Assembly: GCA_002812745.2 (NCBI GenBank)
Contig: NCSJ02000431.1
Coordinates: forward strand, 1-32,752
Direction of reading: 5' to 3'
Origin: Scytalidium lignicola
Taxonomy: Eukaryota; Ascomycota; Leotiomycetes
Length of the DNA stretch: 32,752 nucleotides
In this document: positions 23,501 through 32,752 of the stretch, one piece after another
Position numbering within the stretch: position 1 is the first letter of the stretch
Layout: each line of letters begins with the position of its first letter
Translations under genes and position numbers: made by a program
The notes under the pieces: model-generated
What the model saw: the letters and a program-made list of their open reading frames with translations, nothing else
What the model was told of the DNA's origin: nothing
Databases searched by the model: none

Positions 23501-26500
23501 ACAAATATTGGCACGACCGTGTGCTTTTTGAACTTTCTCAGCAGCTTCACTCTCTAACAAGAGAACACACACTGGCAAAACAATCTCTCACATCTCTATT
23601 CGAAGAATCAGATAGACAACTTCTTAGCAACTTCCATGTCATAGGAGTGACCACCCAGGGTCTAGCAAATAATTCAAATTTGATACGTGGTCTTGGTTCT
23701 AAGGTTCTTATCTGTGAAGAAGCAGGCGAAGTGCTGGAATCTCACATTCTCACTGCGCTACTGCCATCCATCCAACATGCAATCCTAATTGGAGATCATC
23801 TTCAATTGCGTCCAAAGATTTCAAATCTAAAGCTTTCAATGGAATATGATAGAAAAGGACCTAAATATAATCTCGATGAATCACTGTTCGAGAGATTAGC
23901 TAACTCCCGCTTCGGAAACCCGAATATGAATGAAAGTGAACAAAATATACCGGGATTTCCAATTACCCAGTTAGATCATCAGCGACGAATGCACCCTTCA
24001 ATCTCCAGCCTCATTCGGGAAACCCTATACCCCGGTCTTATAGACCACCCTATTACCAAAGAATACCCAGAAATTCCTGGTATGAAACGCCGTTTATTTT
24101 GGCTTGATCACCGAAATACAGAAGATAAAGGTAACCTAGACGAACCCATGCAAAGCAAGACAAATATTTGGGAGGCTCAGATGGTTACGGCATTGGTGAA
24201 GCACATTTATAGACAGGGCAAATACGGACTTGGTGAAATCGCAGTGTTAACACCTTACGTAGGCCAGATGAAGTTATTGATAGAAATGTTAGGAGAGGTG
24301 GCAGATCTCATAATCAACGATAGAGACTTGGAAGATCTCGATGAATCGGAGTTGGGTGTAGATGTGATTGACAAGGGTGCCAGTACAGACCCTAAGCTAC
24401 AACGCCAGCAACAAGCTGTACAAAAGGGGAAAATACTAGAGAAATTAAGGATAGCCAGTGTAGATAATTTCCAGGTGAGTGAGAAAGTTATATCTTGGAC
24501 AGATGTATCTTTGGGCTAACTCTTTTCTAGGGCGAGGAAGCCACCGTTGTCATAGTCTCCTTGGTACGGAGTAACAAATTTAGAAATTGCGGGTTTCTGA
24601 AGACTCCTAACAGGATAAATGTTTTGTTAAGGTAAGTGTCCAGATGACGGATGGACCATTCCTTTCACTGCGATGTAAAATTAGTAACCTGTCTGTTATT
24701 ACCAGTCGTGCTAGGCATGGTATGTATATCATCGGAGATGCGGAGACATCTTATAGTGCCCCAATGTGGGCATCTGTCATTCAGCAATTTGAGAAGAACG
24801 CCAATATTGGTCGCAAACTAGAACTTCACTGCTCCCGTCATCCTAACAAAAAAGCCTATGTCTCTTCTCCTGAGGACTTCGTCATTCAAGCTCCTGAAGG
24901 TGGTTGTTCGGAGAAATGTGGGCTAAGGTTGAATTGTGGCCATAGATGCACAGTAAAATGCCATTCTGAAGCTCTGCACGGAGCTGTTAAATGCATAGAA
25001 CTATGTACTAAGACAAGGGAATGTGGGCACCTTTGTTCGAAGAAATGCGGCGCTCCTTGTGGAGACTGTCCAGAGAAGGTCGCCAATGTTATACTTCCTT
25101 GTGGACACACAGCTAAAGAGGTGGAATGCCGCCGTATGAAAAAACTGGATGATGTGAAATGTGACGAGGTAGTGGAGCGAGAGATTCCCAACTGTGGCCA
25201 TAAAATGAAAGTATGGTGTCGTGAAAGCCGGAAGCCTATCCAATGCTCTCAACAATGCAGCACGCCGCTACCTTGTGGACACAACTGCACCAAACGATGC
25301 TCGCTGTGCAGAGGGAGAGAAGATAATGTTGCTGTTGTGGATCATGGCATTTGCAACACTCCATGTGGACGGTCATTTTCGACTTGTCCACATTCTTGCA
25401 ACAAGGCGTGCCATTCAGACTCTCCTTGTCCTCCCTGCAATCGGCCCTGTGAGATCTGCTGTGAGCATAGCAAATGCCCCCGAAAGTGTAGTGAACCATG
25501 CCCCCCCTGTGCAGAGAAGTGTGGATGGCATTGCGACCACCGTGAGGACCGGTGCATTATGCCATGTGCGGTCCCATGTAATATTGTTCCATGCAATCAT
25601 CGATGCAAACAGAAGCTAAAGGGCTGCGGACACCAATGTCCAGGAGCTTGTGGAGAGGAGTGTCCAGATTCTAAATTTTGTCCAGAATGCTGCGCACCAG
25701 AAATACTAGAGCGTCCAGTCGAGTTCATTACGTTTGAAAAGTATAAGGATATAGATATCGATAAAGATCCATTGATCTTTCCACGTTGCGGGCATTTCTA
25801 CACGATTTCCTCCTTTGATCGTATGATGGAACTGGGAAAATACTATGATATTGATCTTCAGACAGGCGAAATTCTCCGTCCTAAAGAGCTCAAATTCATC
25901 CTACATTCTGAGACTGCAGCTAAGGCATGCTCCCAGTGTCGCATGCCTCTTAGAGATATTAACCGGTATAATCGAATTGTCAAAAGAATGATGCTAGATG
26001 AGGCTACCAAGAAATTTGTCACACAGGCAAATATACAATACAAGGGCCTGGTAGAAGACGTTGAAAAGAGAGAGATGCACATTGAAGAGGAGAGAAACTC
26101 CTTCATTCTAGAGTGGTCACCAGCGGCGGGTGGATCTAGGGAGCAAGATCAAATTAAGAGATCCATAGAAACATATCAAGTGAAAAAAAAGAATCTCGAA
26201 AAGCGAATCAACAGGTTTATTGAATCTGCATCAAAGACAGAGCAGCCATTTGGAAAGGTCAATGATTTATATACTGCTGCAGCCGCTCGACAAAAAGGCG
26301 TTGCTGCAAATACTTTCGAATTTGACGAATCGAATATTCAGACCGGATTTCAACTGCGAGGTCAATGTTTATACCTTCGACTCACCTGGGCATTACTCTG
26401 GGACTTTGACACAATATATAACAATGGCGCCATCGATCCCCGAATAAATTCAGCGATAAGAGATGAGATAACAACGAAGCTAAATGGGATATTAGACAAG

Positions 26501-27090
26501 TGTGACTCTCTAGCCAGTGCTAGTCGGAAAGCCAAATTTCCCCAACTGGAGGTAGAAGCCAGGGTCTATCATGCCTTATTTTCTGTACTTACACTTAACA
26601 ATTCTCGAGCTCAGGGTGAGCCAGTCAATAACGCTATGGAGAGTTCTATGCGCGGGGAGGAGATGAAAAATCTAGAGGAGTGTGAGACTATCTATTCTCA
26701 ACATCCTGGCACCATGAAATATTTGAAGGAGGATATTGAGAAAGCGAAGAGGGTTGTTGGGGGAGCCACATTTTATAGTGCTGTCACCACGGAGGAAAAA
26801 AGGGAAGTTTATAAGGCTCTAGCAGCGCAATTTTCAGGGACAGGCCATTGGTACTATTGCCGGAACAATCATCCCGTAAGAGCCTCCCTAATACCCTTTG
26901 TTCTCTTATATTCATTTCAATTTTGACTTACTTATTGTTGGAACTACAGTTTACAGTGGGAGAATGCGGAATGCCAATGGAGCAGGCTCGATGCCCCGAG
27001 TGTGGGGAATCTGTTGGAGGTCGGGATCATGTATCTGTTGATGGTGTCCGTAGAGCGGAAGATTTTGACTCTGGCTTTTATGGTGTCTAG
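20589..27090 (+). CDS. NFX1-type zinc-finger SF1 RNA helicase (ZNFX1 / Hrr1 / SAD-3 group)
   Basis: Exons 20589-20887, 21027-22977, 23034-24474, 24531-24631, 24706-26875 and 26950-27090. With the N at 21690 treated as a spurious extra base, the coding length is 6102 nt, exactly 2033 residues plus stop. The N-terminus is Arg/Gly-rich (RGQRGRARRGARGQRG), likely RNA-binding. A helical region follows, then the UPF1-like helicase core: Walker A GPPGTGKS near residue 718, CYTNHALDQF, motif II CEEAGE near 976, GDHLQLRP, LDHQRRMHPS, DNFQGEE (across the fourth junction) and LLSRARHGMYIIG. A run of NFX1-type Cys/His fingers spans about 1329-1592 (NCGHRCTVKCH, ECGHLCSKKCG, PCGHNCTKRC). The C-terminus is an RZ-type finger as in ZNFX1/RNF213 (GHWYYCRNNHPFTVGECG, CPECG). 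Relatives act in small-RNA silencing or antiviral RNA sensing. The exact role here is inference. Helicase and finger residues are intact. Confidence 0.92.
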
Positions 27091-28630
27091 ATATACCATT
27101 ATTTCAGTGTCTGATTCATTTTCTGATCTAGGATCGACATTCATGAACACACTTGCGCAGAATAGATAGAAACATAGGCTCATAATAGTTATTATTTTGC
27201 ATTACTACGTCAGTGAAAATAACCGCCCCATGTAACAGATGCCCGTTGTTCAAGCAAGATACCATAGTGCCCTAGCCTTATCCTGTTCATCACCTTCCCT
27301 AGCCAGGGATGTACTTCAACACTAAAGATAAAAGAATCCCCTGACGTCTTCTGCTGGCCTAATACTGTGAAGTATCATATGGAGCGTCGTCGTCTCGTAA
27401 TCTCGTCGGAAATCTGATCAAGATTGCTCATAGATCCGTTTGACCTGGGTATCAGAAAGAAGTGTCTCGAGTATGTCCTCGATGAATCCTTTGTTTCAGA
27501 AAGTAAGAGTCCCAAGAAAGGAGCAGTAAATGACGCCAGTAGGAAGAATAATGTGACACGTGTCATCGTGTTGATACTCCAAGACTCGTGTTCTAACAGT
27601 TTAGGCTCCTGTAGTACGTGTTCCAATTGTGTACTCATTCTTTTAATTGAATCCTGTGTGATTCGGATCACCACCCCACTAAGGCCCGTAGCACACCGCT
27701 AGCAGCAGGGCCACCATCGAAAACGTCTCTCAAATATTTAATGGCGCCTCGAGTGCAAAGGCATACATCTACAACTCGACATCTTGGGCAACCGAGATGG
27801 GGAGCCGCGCAACCAGGAAGATAAGGTGGCAAGGGGCGACCAGAGGCAGAAGCAGCGCAGTGAATGAAGTCGACAGAAATGGGGTCCCTGGGTCGAGAGG
27901 ATGTGTTTTTTTGCCCAACTTATGAGAACAGAGCGTCAAAAGCTAGGCTCTACCTATGAGGGCTATAGAGAGAGTCGACAAGATCATAACGGGATATATT
28001 CATTTGCTTGATAGGCATGATAAACCTTGGTTTGCTTACAACGCAATTTTAAATCGTAATTCTGGCACATCCTGGCCAATTTCGCCATCATCACCACTTC
28101 GCTTCCGCCGACTTAGGTGCTTGCGACGAAAAATCAAACCTACTGTAAGCAAGTCCGACGATTATTTGTTTCTTGACAAGCAGAGTCCAGATCCAAAGAC
28201 TGAAATGGAAATTTTTATGAGAACATTCCCATGTGAGATGGCTGTTGAATTGCGTGCGTTACTACATTCAAATATTCTTGTTGGGATTAAAAGTACTGTT
28301 TGTGTCGCCGATTTTCTAGTAAATTCTAACCTTTAATGATTTGAGATCTTGTTATACTCGCACGAGCAATGGCAGAATACCCAATTATGGGAGTAAATAG
28401 CGAATAGCAAGGACGAGCTAGACGGCAATCTGAAAAACTAATTAAGAACTAATTAAGGAGACTGGAAGTAATTTATTTGAGCAAAGTTCCTTTTCCTTTA
28501 AAGGAGGCTCGAGATACATCGTCGGATTAACGTCACATAAAAAGGCAGAAGCCTAATAATTTTAACATTGCATTGTCAATCCATATCAATCATGATTTAT
28601 ATCTACTATCTAAACCTGTAATTGCTGATA
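27091..28630. other. Intergenic region with unassigned open frames
   Basis: Three frames were considered. A minus frame (27375-27674) has one strong hydrophobic segment (VTLFFLLASFTAPFLGLLL), preceded by a helical amphipathic stretch, loosely like the end of a CorA-like stalk plus TM. A plus frame of about 65 codons around 27700-27910 has no start. A plus frame of 126 codons (27956-28336) begins with an ATG and has biased basic composition. None has a recognisable domain or splice context. They are most likely remnants or chance. Confidence 0.3.
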
Positions 28631-29557
28631 TTACTTCCTCTTCACTACTAACAGAACCCCTTGTACACAAGCTTTCAGAAGCTCCTTTCCTTCTTCCACG
28701 CCTGCTTCGTGCAGTGACCTTTCAATATCCCTTCTCGTTATCCTCACCAGGTCGTCTTCGGTACCTACTGCATCAGGATGGGCCTCACGCCACCTCGCAA
28801 CAGGGCTTGTCGTGCCCAGAATCTTCTCCAGGACGTCCAAGTTCGCCGGCTGTTGAGCACCAAAGATCTCATCTTCTGGAGTGGATTCATCGCCTGTGTT
28901 CCACTCCTTGCGCCAGAAGGTAGTCTCGTCAAATTCTAGTACCGGAGTTGCCAGCATCCATGGTAACGGAAGGTTAGTGTACAGGCCACGGGCAAGTAGG
29001 TTGCCAGGCAACATGTAGTCTGTCAGTTGCGCGCTCAGGTTGTCTATCGCGGACTGGATAGCGACGCAGTTGGGTACGGAGGAATCAACCCGAATAGTGC
29101 TGGTGGTCCATAACGCAACGCTGCCGCCAGGCTTCAGCACCTGAGCGGCTCGTGGCCAAAAGTGTGACATGTTGAACCAGTGGGCAGCCGTGGCAGCCGT
29201 GATGAGATCGACGCTGCCATCTGGAATGGGTGGTGAGAGATTGGCACCGAGGTCTTCCGCTGTAGAGATGTGAAAAAGGATGGGCTCTGAAGTTGATGAG
29301 GTGCCGCCGAGGGAGCGAGCAGTGCTCGTCATCCCTTCGGAGGGATCAAGGCCGATGGCATGAGCAAAGCGCGGCGCGAGAGCGCGAACAGCCATACCAG
29401 GACCGCAACCGACATCGAGGACGGTATCGAGCTGGCCACCAGTCGATGTATGTCGGTCCAAAAGAATTTCATAGAATTTGTGATGGTATCCGCGGCGGTG
29501 TTCTGCGTAGTTCTGGCCCTGCTCGTGGTTGAATGAGCGAAACGTGGGATCTGCCAT
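28631..29557 (-). CDS. Class I SAM-dependent methyltransferase (TMT1/CRG1-like)
   Basis: ATG at 29555-29557 to stop at 28631, one exon, 308 residues. The frame is open upstream, but the extra residues are hydrophobic junk and MADPTFRSFN is the natural start. The SAM-binding motif I is VLDVGCGPGMAV (residues about 46-57), followed by the acidic strand end IGLDPSEGM, the ITAATAAHWFN motif, and LKPGGSVALWT (post-motif III). Length and this order match the fungal family of yeast trans-aconitate methyltransferase Tmt1 and Crg1, which methylate small carboxylic or lipid-like molecules. The substrate here is unknown. There is no signal peptide, so it is probably cytosolic. It is divergent from the Zn2Cys6 regulator at 30028, with a 470-bp common upstream region containing a TATAAATA-like box near 29690. 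Confidence 0.88.
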   Translation of the reverse strand: MADPTFRSFNHEQGQNYAEHRRGYHHKFYEILLDRHTSTGGQLDTVLDVGCGPGMAVRALAPRFAHAIGLDPSEGMTSTARSLGGTSSTSEPILFHISTAEDLGANLSPPIPDGSVDLITAATAAHWFNMSHFWPRAAQVLKPGGSVALWTTSTIRVDSSVPNCVAIQSAIDNLSAQLTDYMLPGNLLARGLYTNLPLPWMLATPVLEFDETTFWRKEWNTGDESTPEDEIFGAQQPANLDVLEKILGTTSPVARWREAHPDAVGTEDDLVRITRRDIERSLHEAGVEEGKELLKACVQGVLLVVKRK

Positions 29558-30027
29558 AATGAAGATAAATAGAGAATGAATAAATGAAGTCTTTAGCCAA
29601 TTGTAGGATTCTGCCTTCACGGTACAAAGAAAAAAAATGGTTTCCAAATGCCGTTTTTGCAAAATTTAACAGACTCTAAGGAGAGAGATATATAAATACA
29701 AACTACTGTTAAAGGCGACCAATGGCAGCATCGCGGGTCCTACGCCATGCCTATTGCAGGGCACGACTGCGCACCGCAAAATTGTTCCAGCCGTTGCTAG
29801 AACAGAGACACACAGTCTACTGCCTAATCAATCTGCCCCTTATTAACAAAATAGGTGAAGCTCATCAGATATGCTATGGCATGCTCTTAGCTCACAATCC
29901 GAAGCATTCTTTTCCTCGTTAAAGTCGAAGTTGCCTACTGCGTCGCCAAAACAGACCGAATATCGTACAGTATCTCGAGCACCTCGAGGAACGGGGAGGA
30001 ATCCAGTCAGGACGCACCAGTATCATA
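29558..30027. promoter_or_regulatory. Divergent promoter region, methyltransferase / Zn2Cys6 factor
   Basis: A 470-bp gap separates the two start codons. An AT-rich block with ATATATAAATA lies about 130 bp upstream of the methyltransferase and about 330 bp upstream of the regulator. No clear CGG-type inverted or direct Zn2Cys6 site was found by eye. Confidence 0.4.
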
Positions 30028-31718
30028 ATGGTGTACTATGGAGCAGTAAGCAGAGGCTGCCAACGCTGCCGTAAACGAAAGATTAAGGTATGAGCGCATT
30101 AATACAGTTCTGGAACCCATCCTGACCATGGCTTACTTGGCGTTATTATTAGTGTGACCAGCGAAAGCCAGGATGCTTACGATGCGAGAAGGCGAAAACA
30201 CAATGTCCAGGCTTCAGGGATCTGGTAGATATCATGTTTCGTGATGAATCTGAACGAATCATTCGAAAAGCTAGCAAACTCTACATGGAAAACAAGATTG
30301 AGCTGCCCAGGTTGCCAGCGATGCTAGATACTAACCCCACCTCCTCATCTATTCCTTCGTGTTCCAGTTTGCCGCCATCTACCAGCATATCCCGTACTCT
30401 TGGCCAGCCTCTCAATGAAATTGGAGCTCATTTCTTCTTCGCCAATTATACATGCAACGAGCCACCTCTCTCTGATAGCTATCACGCCTGGCTGATCCAG
30501 ATTTACAGAGAAGACAGTACCAATCATGCCCTTCGAGCAGCGATCAAAGCAGCTGGCATGGCAGGTATCGCCAACATATTCTACGCCCCAGACGTTGCGT
30601 CCAAATCAAAAGAAGAGTACGGACGAGCCTTGACAGCTACAAAGAAAGCTCTGGCTGATCCAGCCGAGTCCGTTGCTGATACGACGTTGCTGGCGGTCAT
30701 CTTACTGGGGTTTTTCGAGGTCAGACTAAGTGTGTTGATCTAATATTACGACTAGGAACTCACAGTATAAAGCTTATCACTTTGGAGAGTTGGGATCACC
30801 AGCGCCCATGGGGCACTCACGTCGCAGGAGCGATGGCCCTTCTACAACTTCGAGGCCAAGAACAATTCCGCTACGAGCGTGGAGGGCAACTCTTCATGCA
30901 ACTACGCTCTCAAATAGTGGGTCTTGTTACAAGTATCTCTTCTCCAAACTCGCTCTCGGTCATCTAATAGTGTCCTAGATGTACGCTTGTATGCAGCAAG
31001 ATATTGCTATTCCACAGACGTTGCTACAAATAAGCCATAAGTTCGCAACAAGTACATTAGGAAAACATCGCAAGCCGACTCAGGCGGCCCCATTGGGGAA
31101 CGTATGTTTCCGGCTTCTCTATCTTCGCGCAGGAATCAAGAGCGGCGATATCACAGATCCGAAAACGATCTTGGAAGCCGCAATTGAAATGGACGAGGAG
31201 CTCAAAGGCTGGAGGACAACACTTGGACCAAGTTGGTATTATACTACAATTGAAGCTGGAGATACTCCTCCCGGCACATATTTCGAAGGAAAACGTCATA
31301 TCTATAGTAATACTTGGACTGCACAAGTCTGGAATAGCTGGCGTACTTTAAGGATATCAGTCAACCAAATCATTCTTCAGAATGAAATACGTTCTGATGC
31401 ACCCAACATCACCTATAAGTCCACAGCACTTTCCATTATCCCTCAACTATCTACCGAAATATGTATCTCTGCATCTACTTTCATGGGATCTCCACGTAAG
31501 TACCCTAACATGGTGCTAAGCATCTACACTTGCTAAAGTGTCATATAGGGTCTCCTACTCTAATCTTACCTCTCACCCTGGTATCTCAGGAACCCTTGAA
31601 TCCTCATATCCTGCGATGTTGGGCCACGGAGCAACTACGTCGCATCAGTTTGTCGACCGGAATCCGACACGCCAGCTCGTTAGCTAATACCATCTCGCAA
31701 GATCTGAATGGGCCATGA
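30028..31718 (+). CDS. Zn(2)-C6 fungal-type transcription factor
   Basis: Exons 30028-30087, 30153-30719, 30773-30916, 30979-31495 and 31549-31718 total 1458 nt, 485 residues, with frame kept at every junction (GTATGA, GTCAGA, GTGGGT, GTAAGT donors). The binuclear cluster is at residues 11-36: C-x2-C-x6-C, then PGCLRC and CPGF, six Cys in the canonical spacing, split by intron 1 after RKRKIK as is common in this family. There is no leucine zipper or long coiled coil. The rest is the helical regulatory region typical of short Zn2Cys6 proteins (WGTHVAGAMALLQLRG, then a C-terminal segment ending QLRRISLSTGIRHASSLA). It should act in the nucleus on CGG-containing sites. Target genes are unknown, and the divergent methyltransferase is the obvious candidate. 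No lesion is seen. Confidence 0.88.
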
Positions 31719-32586
31719 GGCAACTTCAGTAATGTGCAAGAATCTATATCTCCTATATACTAGTCAGTGTTTCTTGCGTTTCCCATTTCCGTCTTAGCGA
31801 TAAGGTATAATGCCGATAAAGTTGCTCCTTATATTCAATTTTACAAGTATATTTCATAAAAACCTTGACTAGTCAATTTATAGAACAAATATATGGCTAG
31901 ATAACCTTAGCCTCAATCATAGACTTGACCGCAGAGACTAGTTTCTAGATCAATATTTTTCCATCATTTCTCCCTGGTTCCCTTGGAAAGAACATCAAGA
32001 CTAGCCTGCATATCCCATCCTGTTGGTAATATCTGAAGGGTTTCCTTCCAGAACCCTGTCCCGTAGAGTAGGGAAATTCTTGCTTATTATATTCACGACC
32101 AATTGCGGTTAAATGAAGCCTGAGATCAGCCCTAACTAAAAGGTTTAAAGTAATTTTATATAATCTTAACATATTTTAATGTTATATTAACATTAAGCTT
32201 AAGCTTATTTTAAACATTGTTTTGAAGTTGTAATATTAATGTATTTTAAAATGCTTTAAACTTGTATAAAAGTATTTTGTATAAGTTAAAGTGTTAATAA
32301 CAACTAAAAAACAAGAGTAAGAGTGATAAGAGCTTTTTCTTTTCGAAAAAGCCGTTGTGGTAAAGTGTGAAAGGCTTGAAATGAGCAGAGTAAGAATAAA
32401 TGTTCTTTATATACTTTGTGTTAGTGCTCAAACCCCTTTATCCATCAAAAAGAATTTATACGAGAAACAGTTTAGCGAGGAGAGGTTGACGCGTTGATGT
32501 TGACAAACTTTGTGTGGACGTAGGTTAACTATGTAGATTTAAGTTTAATAGTTGGTGGGCGCTCGGACGGTGGGAAATTTTCGCTA

Positions 32587-32608
32587 CCAACCACCTAGGG
32601 GTGGTTGG
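32587..32608. repeat. Perfect 9-bp inverted repeat (hairpin), loop TAGG
   Basis: CCAACCACC at 32587-32595 pairs exactly with GGTGGTTGG at 32600-32608. It immediately precedes the tandem repeat. Together they look like the subterminal part of a DNA transposon or MITE, which is inference. Confidence 0.6.
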
Positions 32609-32610
32609 CA

Positions 32611-32645
32611 AAAAAAGCTCGTCACCTCAAAAAAGCTCGTCACCT
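32611..32645. repeat. 18-bp tandem duplication
   Basis: AAAAAAGCTCGTCACCTC at 32611-32628 is repeated without change, apart from its last base, at 32629-32645. Short direct repeats next to a hairpin are common at transposon ends. Confidence 0.7.
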
Positions 32646-32752
32646 TTCGCAAGATAGCTAACCCATACAAATTGCCATACAATTTCTATCTAAACAAAGA
32701 AAATTACCTATGCTACAATAAAAATATTAATCTAATTCTACAAAATCTTGAT

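Larger units (their letters stand above)
31719..32752. other. AT-rich, TpA-rich tail with repeat structures
   Basis: No gene is seen. From about 32120 to 32300 the sequence is almost entirely A and T with many TA steps, resembling RIP-altered repeat DNA. After 32300 it is less biased and leads into the hairpin and tandem repeat at 32587-32645, so the edge of a degenerate transposon is plausible. Confidence 0.4.

Noticed and set aside
24886..25619. Several open frames opposite or offset to the zinc-finger region
   Set aside because: They are shadows of the Cys/His-rich coding sequence of the helicase.
27956..28336. 126-codon plus-strand frame starting with ATG
   Set aside because: No domain, odd composition change in the middle and no splice partners; kept only as a note in the intergenic entry.

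Overview
The window is nuclear DNA of a filamentous ascomycete (Pezizomycotina). The gene content resembles Eurotiales such as Aspergillus or Penicillium, but that placement is inference. Signs of this are short introns (43-139 bp, many GTAAGT/GTATGT...YAG), HET-domain and WD40 incompatibility genes, a Zn2Cys6 transcription factor, a fungal CorA-like membrane protein, and a divergent lactose permease / GH2 beta-galactosidase pair. Exon structures were deduced by hand from splice signals and reading-frame continuity.

Layout. 1-636 (+): C-terminal part of an unrecognised protein. 912-3242 (-): CorA-like two-TM protein with about nine exons and one unexplained frame shift. 3914-5134 (+): Ser/Pro-rich protein of unknown function. 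5135-6741: no convincing gene. 6742-8511 (+): membrane protein with two in-frame stops. 8512-9891: AT/TpA-rich remnant with a possible pogo-like transposase tail. 9892-11145 (-): broken HET-WD40 gene lacking a NACHT domain. 11727-12578 (+): C-terminal piece of a different HET-domain protein. 12945-14024 (-) and 14938-18345 (+): divergent sugar/lactose permease and beta-galactosidase, both broken. 18615-18907 (-): fragment with a fibronectin-III-like segment. 20589-27090 (+): a complete six-exon gene for a 2033-residue NFX1-type zinc-finger SF1 helicase (ZNFX1/Hrr1/SAD-3 group). 28631-29557 (-): SAM-dependent methyltransferase. 30028-31718 (+): five-exon Zn2Cys6 transcription factor, divergent from the methyltransferase. 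31719-32752: AT-rich DNA with a hairpin and a short tandem repeat.

The main message is the contrast between about 6.7-19 kb and 20.6-31.7 kb. In the first stretch, six successive gene remains carry nonsense codons, frameshifts, truncation or domain loss, and several stops fit C-to-T changes at CpA. In the second, three genes read through cleanly. The permease and beta-galactosidase would have imported and hydrolysed lactose or other galactosides, and both now look dead. The helicase would act on RNA, plausibly in RNA silencing or RNA-based defence. The methyltransferase and transcription factor share a 470-bp promoter region and may be co-regulated.
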